DNA from: CBDHGY01 sp965263325 | Lineage (GTDB): Bacteria; Pseudomonadota; Alphaproteobacteria; Caulobacterales; Hyphomonadaceae | DNA: 64,000 nucleotides | Assembly (NCBI GenBank): GCA_965263325.1 | Contig: CBDHGY010000002.1 | Span: 2,294,001-2,358,000, forward strand | Direction: 5' to 3' | Shown here: positions 9,349 through 18,078 of the stretch, piece by piece | Layout: every line of letters begins with the position of its first letter | How positions within the stretch are numbered: the first letter of the stretch is position 1 | The notes under the pieces: generated by a model | Database searches by the model: none | What the model saw: the letters and a program-made list of their open reading frames with translations, nothing else | What the model was told of the DNA's origin: nothing | Position numbers and translations under genes: made by a program

Positions 9349-10101
9349 ATGCTGCTTAATCTATCGACCTGGCAGGAAATCGAGCAATGGCTGAGCAAGT
9401 CCAAAACCATTGTTGTGCCCATTGGCTCAACCGAGCAACACGGACCTAATGGGTTCCTGGGCACGGATGCGCTCTGTCCTGAAATTATCGCGACGCATGC
9501 TGAGAGGGGGCACGAAGAGGATATCCTTGTTGCACCGACTTTCAATATCGGCTGCGCGCAGCATCATCTTGCGTTTCCCGGCACCATAACGCTGCGTCCT
9601 TCAACGATGATTGCGTCAATTGTCGACTGGACAGACAGCCTCACGCGTCATGGATTTGAACGAATTTACTGGTTTAATGGGCATGGCGGAAACGTCGATA
9701 CGATCAAGACAGCTTTTGCTGAGATCCATGCCAAACGCAGTTTCGATCCCCAGGGCGAAACCAATCGTCCTGATCTGAAGCTGAAGCTTGTCAATTGGTG
9801 GGACTACAAATCGGTGCAAAAGCTCTGCTCAGAGCTCTATCCCACAGGGCATGGTATGCATGCCACCGCATCTGAAGTTTCAGTCACGTATTTTGCTTAT
9901 CCCGAGCATCAGAAGAAAGTCGAAATGTCACCAAAGATTGCGCCATTGGGCAAAATTAGCGACGCTGTGCAGTATCGCCGGGACTTTCCAGATGGGCGGA
10001 TTGGCTCAGACCCTACTCAGTCGAATGTGGAAGATGGCAAGCGACTGGTCGAAACATCTGCTGCGGCATTGCTGGAAGATGTGGCGCGCTTCTCGCGTTA
10101 A
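9349..10101 (+). CDS. Creatininase family protein
   Basis: A 250-residue metal-dependent amidohydrolase of the creatininase family. The metal-binding pattern is clear: IGSTEQHGPNG (Glu and His), GTDALCP (Asp), a His in AQHHLAFPGT and Glu in ATASEVSV, with YWFNGHGGN in the core. A strong AAGGAGG precedes the ATG at 9349. Members hydrolyse creatinine, or C-N bonds in cofactor intermediates such as mycofactocin and riboflavin precursors, so the substrate here is open. The Gld-like ABC operon starts 61 bases downstream on the same strand. Confidence 0.88.
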   Translation: MLLNLSTWQEIEQWLSKSKTIVVPIGSTEQHGPNGFLGTDALCPEIIATHAERGHEEDILVAPTFNIGCAQHHLAFPGTITLRPSTMIASIVDWTDSLTRHGFERIYWFNGHGGNVDTIKTAFAEIHAKRSFDPQGETNRPDLKLKLVNWWDYKSVQKLCSELYPTGHGMHATASEVSVTYFAYPEHQKKVEMSPKIAPLGKISDAVQYRRDFPDGRIGSDPTQSNVEDGKRLVETSAAALLEDVARFSR

Positions 10102-10162
10102 CATCTTCGGGTCTGGCAAGTTTGCGCAAGAGGCAGTACTTATGCGTTAGGGCACAAATGCC

Positions 10163-10906
10163 ATGGCGGAGTTCATGCTTGAGATAGAAAATCTCCGAAA
10201 AACCTTCGGCAATAAGAAAGCCGTGCAGGGCTTATCCTTTAAGCTTGAGAAAGGCGAAGTGCTTGGCTTTCTCGGACCTAACGGGGCGGGCAAGTCGACG
10301 ACGATGCGTATGATCTCCGGCGTGCTTGAGCCAGATGATGGCGATGCGCGGATCGTTGGTCACTCAATCATCTCAGAACGACGATTGGCGCAGTCCCAGA
10401 TCGGATATTTGCCGGAAGGTGCGCCGCTTTATGATAATATGACGCCGCCGGACTTCTTGCGGTTTGTGGGGCGTGCCCGCGGAATGCGCGGGGAAGCATT
10501 GGAAGCAGCGGCTGCCAAAGCCACGGCAGATGCACGGATTGCTGGCGTTTCCCATCAACGGATCGGTTCACTCTCAAAAGGATACCGCCGCCGTGTAGGC
10601 CTCGCCGCGGCTATCTTGCACGACCCGCCGGTTCTCATTTTGGACGAACCGACCGATGGACTCGATCCAAATCAGAAGCGCGCGGTACGGTCTCTTGTGG
10701 CGCGCATGGCTCCTGAAAAGGCCATCCTGATTTCGACCCATACACTCGAAGAAGTACCAGCCATGTGTACCCGAGCGGTCGTTATAGATCGCGGGCGCAT
10801 GGTGGCAGATGATACACCGGATGGCCTTCGCAAATATTCCGGTGACGGCACGCTCGCGAGCGCCTTTCGTGAGCTCACTGACCAGGCTGAGGCAAACGCG
10901 GCATGA
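10163..10906 (+). CDS. ABC transporter ATP-binding protein, GldA/NatA-like
   Basis: A 247-residue ATPase subunit. Walker A is GPNGAGKST, the signature is LSKGYRRRVGLA, Walker B is PVLILDEPTDGLD, and the switch His is in ISTHTLEE. It belongs to the drug/Na-type ABC-2 exporters with GldA-like relatives. Its stop overlaps the permease start by four bases (ATGA), and the two following genes encode GldG-like and DUF4340 proteins, so it energises that complex at the inner membrane. The exported substrate is unknown. Confidence 0.93.
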   Translation: MAEFMLEIENLRKTFGNKKAVQGLSFKLEKGEVLGFLGPNGAGKSTTMRMISGVLEPDDGDARIVGHSIISERRLAQSQIGYLPEGAPLYDNMTPPDFLRFVGRARGMRGEALEAAAAKATADARIAGVSHQRIGSLSKGYRRRVGLAAAILHDPPVLILDEPTDGLDPNQKRAVRSLVARMAPEKAILISTHTLEEVPAMCTRAVVIDRGRMVADDTPDGLRKYSGDGTLASAFRELTDQAEANAA

Positions 10907-11658
10907 ACATTGTGCAGGCGGCGTTCACCGGGTTTCGTGCGACGTTCTATCGGGAATTGTCGGAATACTTCAAGACACCGCTGGCTTATATCTTCCTTGC
11001 CGTGTTCCTGCTGGCGCTTGGAATATTCACTTGGGAAGCCTCGCGCTTCTTTGACACGGGCACGGCAGACCTTGCGCCTTTCTTCAATTGGCACCCATGG
11101 CTTTACATGATTTTTCTACCCGCGCTCGCTATGCGCTTGTGGGCCGACGAGCGCGGCGCCGGAACAGATGAATTGCTCATGTCTTTGCCGGTGGGGCTGA
11201 CGGGTCTGGTGCTCGGGAAACTTTGTGCGGCTTGGGTGCTGGCGGGTATTGCGCTCTTGTTCACCTTGCCAATGTGGGTGAGCGTTTCGATCCTTGGTGA
11301 GCCGGACCACACGGCCATCATGCTCGCCTATTTGATGAGCTTCTTGATGGCCGGTGCCTATGTGTCTATCGGCGCAGCTGTCTCATCTTTAACCGGCAGT
11401 CAGGTAACGGCTTTTGTCATTTCCGTTGTGCTTGCTTTCGTCTTCACAGCAGCTGGCTGGCCGATCGTTTTGTCAGGCGTTGCGGATGTCTTCGGTGCTA
11501 GTGTTGCCGACAATGTTGCGCGCTTTAGCTTCCTCTCGCATTTTGAAGCAGCACAGCGCGGTGTGCTCGAATGGCGCTCGGTTCTTTTCTATTTGAGCGT
11601 GGTTGCTTTTTTTGCGGCGCTGAATGTGCTGTGGGCGTCACGCCGGAGGCTCAGCTAA
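10903..11658 (+). CDS. ABC-2 type permease, GldF-like
   Basis: A 251-residue inner-membrane permease with about six hydrophobic helices, for example residues 27-45, 65-80, 104-125, 140-165, 170-195 and 225-242. The FYRELSEYFKTPLAYIF opening and the RLWADERGAGTDELLMSLPV segment are typical of GldF-type and Nos-type ABC-2 permeases. The ATGA start overlaps the ATPase gene, indicating translational coupling. It forms the channel of the exporter encoded with the flanking genes. Confidence 0.9.
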   Translation: MNIVQAAFTGFRATFYRELSEYFKTPLAYIFLAVFLLALGIFTWEASRFFDTGTADLAPFFNWHPWLYMIFLPALAMRLWADERGAGTDELLMSLPVGLTGLVLGKLCAAWVLAGIALLFTLPMWVSVSILGEPDHTAIMLAYLMSFLMAGAYVSIGAAVSSLTGSQVTAFVISVVLAFVFTAAGWPIVLSGVADVFGASVADNVARFSFLSHFEAAQRGVLEWRSVLFYLSVVAFFAALNVLWASRRRLS

Positions 11659-11662
11659 GACG

Positions 11663-13552
11663 ATGACGGGCCAGCGATATATCTTTCTTTCAAGCGTTCT
11701 TTGCGCGGCGATATTTGTGCTCGCGAACCTATTGCTTCAGCCGCGAATGGACAGCGCACGGATCGATTTCACCGAAGGCAGTCTTTATACTCTATCGTAT
11801 GGAACCAAGAACACGCTGAGAGATCTCGCGGAGCCGGTTGAGCTGACATTCGTATATACCCGCCGAGTCGGGCAGGATTATCCCGCCATCCGTTCTTACG
11901 CTGCGCGGGTCCGGGAATTGTTGCAGGCGTATAAAGGGGTCGCAGGGGCAAATCTCCAGATTCGCGAGATCGATCCAACACCGTTTTCGCGTGCCGAAGA
12001 TGAAGTTATCGATGCTGGCATTAGCGCGCTTGAAACGGGTGGCACCGACCCGCTTTATTTTGGTTTGATCGGCCGCAACCGCGTGGATGATGTGCGCGTC
12101 ATTCCATTTTTGTCGCCGGACACCGAATCGACGATCGAATATGATCTGACGCGGCTGATTACGCGTTTGGATCGTCCGGACCCACCAATTGTAACGATCC
12201 TGTCTTCTATGCGCGGCCTGCAGGGAGATGGTCGCAGCGAGGGGTATTTCGTTCTTCGTGAAGCGGCAAAGTCGTTCCAGATTCAGCAATTGCCGGCAGA
12301 GTTTGTGTCGATACCCGACGAGACAGATGTCCTGTTTGTCGCGCACCCGCCAGAACTGTCAGAATATCAGTATTATTTAATCGACCAGTATCTGATGAGG
12401 AACGGGCGTGCGCTCATTCTTATCGACCCCGCTTCCAAGGCATCGGCTGGTGACGGCAGCATCTTTGATGTGAATGAAAAGCGCACGCGGTCTGATCTGG
12501 CACGCATTGCCGGAGCTTACGGAATTTTCCTTTCAGATGATGCGGTCGCGGATGTGGCGCATGCGTTGCCGGTGACCGTTGAGACCGATGACGGCCGGTT
12601 CGCGGATATGGAACAACCCTTGTTTATCGCAACTCCCCGAGACCTGATGAGCAATCAGGATGTCATCACATCTGATTTATCTCGCACGCTAAACTTTGGT
12701 GCGGCAGGTGCGTTTAGTATCGAAGTGCCAGACGGCGGCGAATTCACACCGATGGTTGTTACGGGTGACACGCCAGCCCTGATCGATGCTGACCGGGCGG
12801 CGCGCGATATGCCGCCGGGCGATGTGCTCCAAGTCTATGAGGTGACGCAGGGACCGTTTGTTCTCGCCGGACGCCAGACCGGTAAACTACCGACGGCTTT
12901 TCCAAATGGGAGCGTCCCTCTCGAAGTGCCGGATGATCCCGTGCTTGCGGAGCTTGCCATCGCCGCGGCAGGGTCTTTGGCCCCGCATCTATCGGAGTCC
13001 GAAAATTCAGTCGACATCGTTTGGGTGGCCGATTCTGATTTGCTTGATGATGGATTCTTCCTCAATCTGAGTACCAATCAGCTGATTGCAGACAACGCAG
13101 CGTTTATTCTCAATGCACTCGACAATCTGGGTGGGGGCGACGAGCTTGTTACGCTTCGTTCGCGTGCGCCGAGTTTGCGACCCATGACACTTGTGAACGA
13201 GATGCGCAGTGAAGCTCAGCGCCGGTTCCAGGCTGAAGAAGCCATTCTTACAGAACAGCTCGCCGCTGCGCAGACAAGAATGGATGAACTCCGTAAGCGG
13301 GACGATACGGGCGGCTTCTTTGATGGTGATCTGGAAACAAGCCTCACGGCAGCCGAGCGTGCGGAATTGACCGATCTTCGCCAGGACATTGCGCGTATGC
13401 GTGACCGGTTGCGCGATATTGAGCGGGACTTTCGCCGCAATATTGATGGGCTTGAGCGCACGCTCAAGATCGTAAACATCTGGGGCGGGCCGTTTCTTGT
13501 CGTCTTGCTTGGCTTCCTTGTCTGGCGCAGGCAGCAAAAGGAGGTTGTATGA
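11663..13552 (+). CDS. GldG-like ABC exporter auxiliary protein
   Basis: A 629-residue membrane-anchored protein. The ATG at 11663, four bases after the permease stop, gives an N-terminal helix (YIFLSSVLCAAIFVLANLLL) followed by the extracytoplasmic DSARIDFTEGSLYTLS start typical of the GldG/ABC_transp_aux family. A coiled coil lies near residues 520-600 (EEAILTEQLAAAQTRMDEL and onward), and a final helix (FLVVLLGFLVW) precedes the basic C-terminus. It is thought to work with the GldA/GldF pair; the role in proteobacteria is undefined. Its stop overlaps the DUF4340 start. Confidence 0.88.
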   Translation: MTGQRYIFLSSVLCAAIFVLANLLLQPRMDSARIDFTEGSLYTLSYGTKNTLRDLAEPVELTFVYTRRVGQDYPAIRSYAARVRELLQAYKGVAGANLQIREIDPTPFSRAEDEVIDAGISALETGGTDPLYFGLIGRNRVDDVRVIPFLSPDTESTIEYDLTRLITRLDRPDPPIVTILSSMRGLQGDGRSEGYFVLREAAKSFQIQQLPAEFVSIPDETDVLFVAHPPELSEYQYYLIDQYLMRNGRALILIDPASKASAGDGSIFDVNEKRTRSDLARIAGAYGIFLSDDAVADVAHALPVTVETDDGRFADMEQPLFIATPRDLMSNQDVITSDLSRTLNFGAAGAFSIEVPDGGEFTPMVVTGDTPALIDADRAARDMPPGDVLQVYEVTQGPFVLAGRQTGKLPTAFPNGSVPLEVPDDPVLAELAIAAAGSLAPHLSESENSVDIVWVADSDLLDDGFFLNLSTNQLIADNAAFILNALDNLGGGDELVTLRSRAPSLRPMTLVNEMRSEAQRRFQAEEAILTEQLAAAQTRMDELRKRDDTGGFFDGDLETSLTAAERAELTDLRQDIARMRDRLRDIERDFRRNIDGLERTLKIVNIWGGPFLVVLLGFLVWRRQQKEVV

Positions 13553-14586
13553 GCACGGTTCAAATGATGCGCCGAAAAACGGTGGTCCGTAATCTTGCTC
13601 TTATTGCGGGAGGCCTTGCTGCGCTCCTTATTATACTTTCTCTTTTGCGTACCCCCGAACAGCCCGTTCATGAACGGACGGGAAAGCTCGTTTTTTCGGA
13701 TGTGTTAAGCAGAATTGGCGACACGCCGACGCTGAAAGTTACCACGGCTGACACGGTTTACTCGCTGAAAGAATATACAACGGGGTGGGGGCTCGTGGAG
13801 TCGGGAGGCTTCCCTGTACGGCCAGATCAAATGGATGTGCTGGCAAACGCGCTTCGCTCTTTATCGTGGGGCGATGTAAAAACGCGCGATCCGGGAAAAT
13901 TCGATCGGTTAGGTCTTGGCGATCCACTTGAAGACGGCGCAGGTGCGCTTGTTGAGGTTCTGGATAGCAATGGCGCAGTCGCCGCATCGCTCATCTCAGG
14001 CCGGAAAGACGGGCAGATTTATGGTCGATTGCCAGAAGATGATGATTTGTCGTTCCAGCTAGAGGGCGAGTTGCCGCCGCTCTACACAAGGCAGGGCTGG
14101 CTTGATTTGGGCTTTCTTCAAATTCCGCAAGAGGTGATTAAGTCGGTCCGATTGATCCGCCCCGATCGCGAGAGCCTATATCTTTCGCGCCCAGCAGGTG
14201 GTGGACCGCGGTCCTTCAGGCCCGCACCGCCAAACCAGAATGATCGTCTCATCTCCAGAATTGCTGCCACGGGCCCAGGCCTGGCGATCACCCGCTTTTT
14301 CCCAACCGACGTAAAACCTGCTTCCGAACTACAGACGAAGTGGGTCGCGCGCCACATAACCGTCACGCACGATGCTCTTGAAATCGATATACGGGCCTAT
14401 GCCGAGCCGGATGGATTTTTTGTGACGCTGAGCGCCGTTGAGGCAGGCAATGGCGCGAACCGGGCAGAGTCGATCAATCAGCGATCTGAAGGATGGGCGT
14501 TCCAATTGTCGGAATATGATTGGACAGATTTCGCGCCAGAGATAACAACTATTGTCCGCCGGGGACCTGCTGAACCAGTGGATTAA
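13549..14586 (+). CDS. DUF4340 domain protein
   Basis: A 345-residue protein with one N-terminal transmembrane helix (NLALIAGGLAALLIILSLL) and a large extracytoplasmic part with the DUF4340 pattern (VYSLKEYTTGWGLVESGGFPV, RLGLGDP, FQLEGELPPLYTRQGWLD). DUF4340 proteins commonly accompany GldG-like ABC systems, which fits its place as last gene of the four-gene operon; the start overlaps the GldG-like gene by ATGA. The stop overlaps that of the convergent DUF1223 gene by four bases (TTAA). Confidence 0.87.
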   Translation: MSTVQMMRRKTVVRNLALIAGGLAALLIILSLLRTPEQPVHERTGKLVFSDVLSRIGDTPTLKVTTADTVYSLKEYTTGWGLVESGGFPVRPDQMDVLANALRSLSWGDVKTRDPGKFDRLGLGDPLEDGAGALVEVLDSNGAVAASLISGRKDGQIYGRLPEDDDLSFQLEGELPPLYTRQGWLDLGFLQIPQEVIKSVRLIRPDRESLYLSRPAGGGPRSFRPAPPNQNDRLISRIAATGPGLAITRFFPTDVKPASELQTKWVARHITVTHDALEIDIRAYAEPDGFFVTLSAVEAGNGANRAESINQRSEGWAFQLSEYDWTDFAPEITTIVRRGPAEPVD

Positions 14587-15212
14587 GGCATGACCTGTGC
14601 GGCATAGATTTCGCCGACGTCTGCCCCCTGAACCAATACTGCGCACGCTGTTTCACAAGCCACTGGGAACGTTCCAGATCCGCCGCTCCAAACACCGATA
14701 CGCTCAGATTTAACAACCGGGTTGGGCATATCGCCTGCATAATCATCCAGATAGTGGATCAGCATGACGTCCTTGGGCAATCCAATTTCGCCTGCAATTG
14801 AAACGCTGCCGTCGCCAGCGGTGATCGTGATGTCCGAAGCGGGAGCATCTAGTCGGGAATTTATCCAACGCTCTACACGGCGACGTTTGTTGCCGGGGCA
14901 TTGAAGCGCGCCATCATAAACGGTTTGCGGCGTGTAAGGTCCGCGCAGGTCAAACCGTTCGACATAGGCTTGCTGGCGTTCGGTCGATTCGGGCATCGCC
15001 ATAGGGTCAGCCTCTGCCAGATAGTCCCAATAATCGACAGACCAGGTAAGCACGAGAACATCGCTATCCTTCGCGACAGCATTAAGCGTGCGAAACGCTT
15101 TTGGGCAGGCCGCGCAATTCTGGGAGGCAAAAAGCTCCACGACCACAGGCTCCGCTTTCGCAGGCGCGGCGATGATCAGTACCGGGACCAACAGAGCAAG
15201 GAGTCGTTTCAT
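14583..15212 (-). CDS. DUF1223 thioredoxin-fold secreted protein
   Basis: A 209-residue protein with a signal peptide (MKRLLALLVPVLIIAAPAKA). The mature part begins EPVVVELFASQNCAACPKA, the CxxC-type site of DUF1223, a thioredoxin-like family common in alphaproteobacteria. The WSVDYWDYL and RQQAYVERFDLRGPYTPQ blocks are also characteristic. The ATG at 15212 is chosen over a GTG three codons earlier because it gives a standard signal peptide. A periplasmic redox role is possible but unproven. Confidence 0.86.
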   Translation of the reverse strand: MKRLLALLVPVLIIAAPAKAEPVVVELFASQNCAACPKAFRTLNAVAKDSDVLVLTWSVDYWDYLAEADPMAMPESTERQQAYVERFDLRGPYTPQTVYDGALQCPGNKRRRVERWINSRLDAPASDITITAGDGSVSIAGEIGLPKDVMLIHYLDDYAGDMPNPVVKSERIGVWSGGSGTFPVACETACAVLVQGADVGEIYAAQVMP

Positions 15213-15331
15213 GGCATCCACATAATACGCCTAATCATGACATGACAATCACGTCACTGTGAGAGCTGCTGTTTGCGAATCTATCCGACTTTTAAGCAGC
15301 AATCAGTTTTGTAGCGTGTTATAAACACAAC

Positions 15332-15448
15332 AGAGAGAAGAGACACTGCTCATTTTTGCGTCCCCCACCTAGCCTGATGAGCAGTTATCCGTCCCGCACC
15401 CAGCAACTCCCCCGCAGGATGTTATGGGGTTGCGGGACGGTATTTTTT
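15332..15448 (+). ncRNA. Candidate small RNA with two hairpins and intrinsic terminator
   Basis: Between the diverging DUF1223 and GNAT genes the plus strand holds an 8-bp stem (15346-15353 with 15377-15384) whose loop contains TCCCCCACC, then a perfect 10-bp GC-rich stem (15389-15398 with 15431-15440) enclosing ACTCCCCC and followed at once by TATTTTTTAT. The second structure is a textbook intrinsic terminator, yet no plus-strand gene precedes it, so an independent transcript is the simplest explanation. C-rich loops of this type resemble anti-Shine-Dalgarno loops of alphaproteobacterial trans-acting sRNAs. A TATAAA at 15320-15325 could be a -10. The 5' end is a guess. Confidence 0.55.
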
Positions 15449-15484
15449 ATTGCTCCGGTGTAAGATTCACGTTTATGAGCGTCT

Positions 15485-16078
15485 ATGGAATTGGATCATC
15501 CTGGTCTTGAGAATGAATGGGTAAGGCTCGATGTTTTCGGGCCGGAACACCGACAAATTGTCTATGATTCCGGCGCAGTAGATGCGATGTGGACATGGAT
15601 GCCGATGATTTCCACAGGCACCAATTTTGACTCGTATTATGATCATGCGCTGATGCAATTGAAGCGGGGAATGATGATCCCGTTTGCTATTTTTGATCCA
15701 GGATCGGGCGCGTTCTTAGGCGTTGTTTCGTTTCTTTCACCAAATAGAACCCACAGGCGTCTACAGATCACGCATATTTGGCTGGTGCCTGAGGCGCGCG
15801 GAAAAGGTGTTTTTCTGGCGGTTCAGGAATTGATGATCCGCCGCGCGCTTGATTGGGGTGCGCGCAGGATTGTCTGGCTTGCTGATGACCGAAACAAGCC
15901 CGCGATCGCCGCCTTCCGAAAGCTTGGCGCGCAGGAGGAGGGGGTGGCCCGCGAATATCAACGCATGGCGGATGGACATTGGGCAAATATGGTCGTCTTT
16001 TCCATGTTAAGGGCTGAAGCCAAGGATGCCGTGACCGCGCTTCAAGCCAAGCTTGCTGCCCGCGCGACGGCTGATTGA
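15485..16078 (+). CDS. GNAT family N-acetyltransferase (RimJ/RimL-like)
   Basis: A 197-residue acetyltransferase. The acetyl-CoA-binding motif appears as VPEARGKGVFLAVQ in the usual GNAT position, preceded by the beta-strand segment THRRLQITHIWL, and the C-terminal NKPAIAAFRKLGAQEEG matches RimJ/RimL-type enzymes that acetylate protein N-termini or small amines. The start has only weak ribosome-binding support. The substrate is unknown. The candidate sRNA terminator lies just upstream, so it is probably transcribed from its own promoter. Confidence 0.85.
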   Translation: MELDHPGLENEWVRLDVFGPEHRQIVYDSGAVDAMWTWMPMISTGTNFDSYYDHALMQLKRGMMIPFAIFDPGSGAFLGVVSFLSPNRTHRRLQITHIWLVPEARGKGVFLAVQELMIRRALDWGARRIVWLADDRNKPAIAAFRKLGAQEEGVAREYQRMADGHWANMVVFSMLRAEAKDAVTALQAKLAARATAD

Positions 16079-16267
16079 CTTAAAAGCTGGTGCATGCTTT
16101 ACGCCGCCGAACATCCGCGCATTGTTAAGTAGCGCGCTTTGACCGTTCGAAAGAGGACGGCGAGGCCCCCCGCCCGGCGAAGTGTCGCTCAGCGGGGCAC
16201 TTGAGGTTTGTGTGGGTGTTGGTTCGCGCTTATCTCTACAGGGTAAGCAGAGGCAAAGGACAAACGG

Positions 16268-17749
16268 ATGTTTGACGCATTATCAGACCGCCTGGGCGGG
16301 ATATTTGATGGGCTCACAGGGCGCGGGGCGCTGTCTGAGAAAGACGTCAGCGCTGCCCTGCGCGAAATTCGTGTCGCTTTGCTTGAGGCAGATGTCGCGC
16401 TCCCTGTCGTCAAAGACTTCGTCGGCAAGGTGAAAGAGCGCGCGGTCGGCGAGGAAGTTATTCGCGCGGTAAAGCCTGGCCAGCAAGTCATCAAGATTGT
16501 CCACGATGCGCTGGTTGAGATGCTCGGCGGTGAAAATGCCGACACGTCCATGCGCATTGATAGCCCGCCCGCGGTCGTGATGATGGCGGGTCTGCAGGGC
16601 TCTGGTAAAACCACCACCACCGGTAAGATCGCCCGCCGCCTTGCGAAGACGGACAAGAAAAAGGTCCTTCTCGCCAGCTTGGATGTGCGCCGCCCCGCCG
16701 CAATGGAACAACTCGCAATTTTGGCCGAGCAATGCGGAGAGAACGTCTCTTCCTTGCCAATTATTCAGGGCCAGCTGCCGGAAGAGATCGCCCGGCGCGC
16801 CATGCAGGCGGCAAAGATTGGCGGATATGACGTCCTCTTCCTGGATACTGCAGGCCGCACCACGCTCGACGAGCAGATGATGAATGAGGCGGACGCGATT
16901 GCCCAGATCGCTAAGCCGCAGGAGACGTTGCTGGTAGCAGATGCGCTCACCGGTCAGGACGCGGTTGAAACGGCGAAACGCTTTCACGAGCGCCTGCCGC
17001 TCACCGGTCTCGTGCTCACCCGGATGGACGGCGATGGGCGCGGCGGCGCAGCGCTCTCCATGCGCGCGGTCACGGGCCTGCCGATCAAATTCCTCGGCAC
17101 GGGCGAAAAGCTCGATGGGCTTGATGCTTTTGATGCCAAACGCGTGGCGGGCCGTATTCTGGGACAGGGCGACATTGTCTCGTTGGTGGAAAAAGCCAGC
17201 CAGGAAATGGACATGCAGCAGGCCGAGAAAATGGCCAAGAAGATGCAAAAAGGCATCTTCGATCTGGATGACCTTGCGAACCAGCTGAAACAAATGCAGA
17301 AAATGGGCGGCCTTGGCGGCATCATGGGGATGTTGCCCGGCGCGAAGAAAGCCAAACAAGCGCTCGCCAATTCCGGCATGGATGACAAAGTCCTGAAGCG
17401 TCAGGAAGCGATCATTTCCTCCATGACGAAAAAAGAGCGCGCCAAGCCCGCGCTGCTGAATGCGTCGCGCCGCAAACGTGTGGCGGCGGGTGCCGGCGTC
17501 ACCGTGCAGGAGGTCAACAAGGTCCTCAAAATGCACAAGCAGATGGCGACCATGATGAAAAAGATGCGCACCAAGGGCGGTATGAAAGGCATGATGAATG
17601 CCATGCAGCAAATGGGCGTGAACCCGGCTGATATGGCGGGCGTCGGCAAAGCGGCGAAAGGTGGCCAGCTGCCGGGTCTCGGTGGCGGCGACTTGCCTCC
17701 CGGCCTTGGCGGCGGCGGACTTCCGGGACTTGGAGGGCCGAAGAAGTAA
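16268..17749 (+). CDS. ffh: Signal recognition particle GTPase Ffh
   Basis: A 493-residue SRP54-type protein that binds signal sequences and SRP RNA and targets inner-membrane proteins to FtsY. Order: N domain (residues 1-85), G domain with GLQGSGKTTTTGKIA, DTAGRT and TRMDGDGRGGA, then the Met-rich M domain with many KKM/MQKM repeats and a Gly/Pro/Leu-rich tail (GGGDLPPGLGGGGLPGL). It heads the operon Imm7-like, chorismate mutase, rpsP, crystallin-like, rimM. The TAATG junction couples it to the next gene. A 442-codon antisense frame across it is a codon-bias shadow. Confidence 0.97.
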   Translation: MFDALSDRLGGIFDGLTGRGALSEKDVSAALREIRVALLEADVALPVVKDFVGKVKERAVGEEVIRAVKPGQQVIKIVHDALVEMLGGENADTSMRIDSPPAVVMMAGLQGSGKTTTTGKIARRLAKTDKKKVLLASLDVRRPAAMEQLAILAEQCGENVSSLPIIQGQLPEEIARRAMQAAKIGGYDVLFLDTAGRTTLDEQMMNEADAIAQIAKPQETLLVADALTGQDAVETAKRFHERLPLTGLVLTRMDGDGRGGAALSMRAVTGLPIKFLGTGEKLDGLDAFDAKRVAGRILGQGDIVSLVEKASQEMDMQQAEKMAKKMQKGIFDLDDLANQLKQMQKMGGLGGIMGMLPGAKKAKQALANSGMDDKVLKRQEAIISSMTKKERAKPALLNASRRKRVAAGAGVTVQEVNKVLKMHKQMATMMKKMRTKGGMKGMMNAMQQMGVNPADMAGVGKAAKGGQLPGLGGGDLPPGLGGGGLPGLGGPKK

Positions 17750-18078
17750 TGTACGAGTTTCATGGATGGATTAGCTCGCTAGAGCAGCCCAAGAAACATC
17801 AAGTAGAGAAAATCGCTGCGCTTCAGCAAGGAAACTACATTGTGGAATCCGTTGTCTGCAATGGAAGTTTCCTAGTTTCTTTAGCTGGATGCTCAAATCA
17901 TGATCGAAATAGTGATGAGCTGATTTCCCTATTCGGCTCGTTTGAAAATAATGATGCGCGAGGCTGCCTTCATATCTTCGATGATGAAGCTCGTGACACC
18001 CATCGTTCTTTTTCGATGGTTGCAGGTCTTTTGACGCCAATCGCACTACCTTCCGAATTCAAAGAGGACTCGCACTAG
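17749..18078 (+). CDS. Orphan Imm7-like immunity protein
   Basis: A 109-residue protein beginning MYEFHGWISS, close to the MYEYHGW opening of Imm7 immunity proteins. The later LAGCSNHDRNSDELISLF and GCLHIFDDEARD also follow the Imm7 layout (G-x-x-NHR, LF, LxIxDDED). Imm7 proteins normally neutralise polymorphic toxins, but no toxin gene is near. The gene is inserted with perfect economy: it overlaps the ffh stop (TAATG) and its own stop overlaps the GTG of chorismate mutase (TAGTG). Base use is AT-richer than the flanking genes, suggesting acquisition. The family call is from pattern recognition only. Confidence 0.65.
   Translation: MYEFHGWISSLEQPKKHQVEKIAALQQGNYIVESVVCNGSFLVSLAGCSNHDRNSDELISLFGSFENNDARGCLHIFDDEARDTHRSFSMVAGLLTPIALPSEFKEDSH

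Noticed and set aside
15389..15450. Terminator of the DUF1223 gene
   Set aside because: That gene is on the minus strand and starts 177 bases to the left, so this plus-strand terminator cannot end it.
16079..16267. SRP RNA (ffs) upstream of ffh
   Set aside because: The conserved GGAAGCAGCC-type loop is not present in this GC-rich gap.
16283..17611. A 442-codon open frame on the minus strand inside ffh
   Set aside because: It lies wholly antisense to ffh, has a His/Leu-rich translation with no domain, and is explained by the codon bias of the sense gene.
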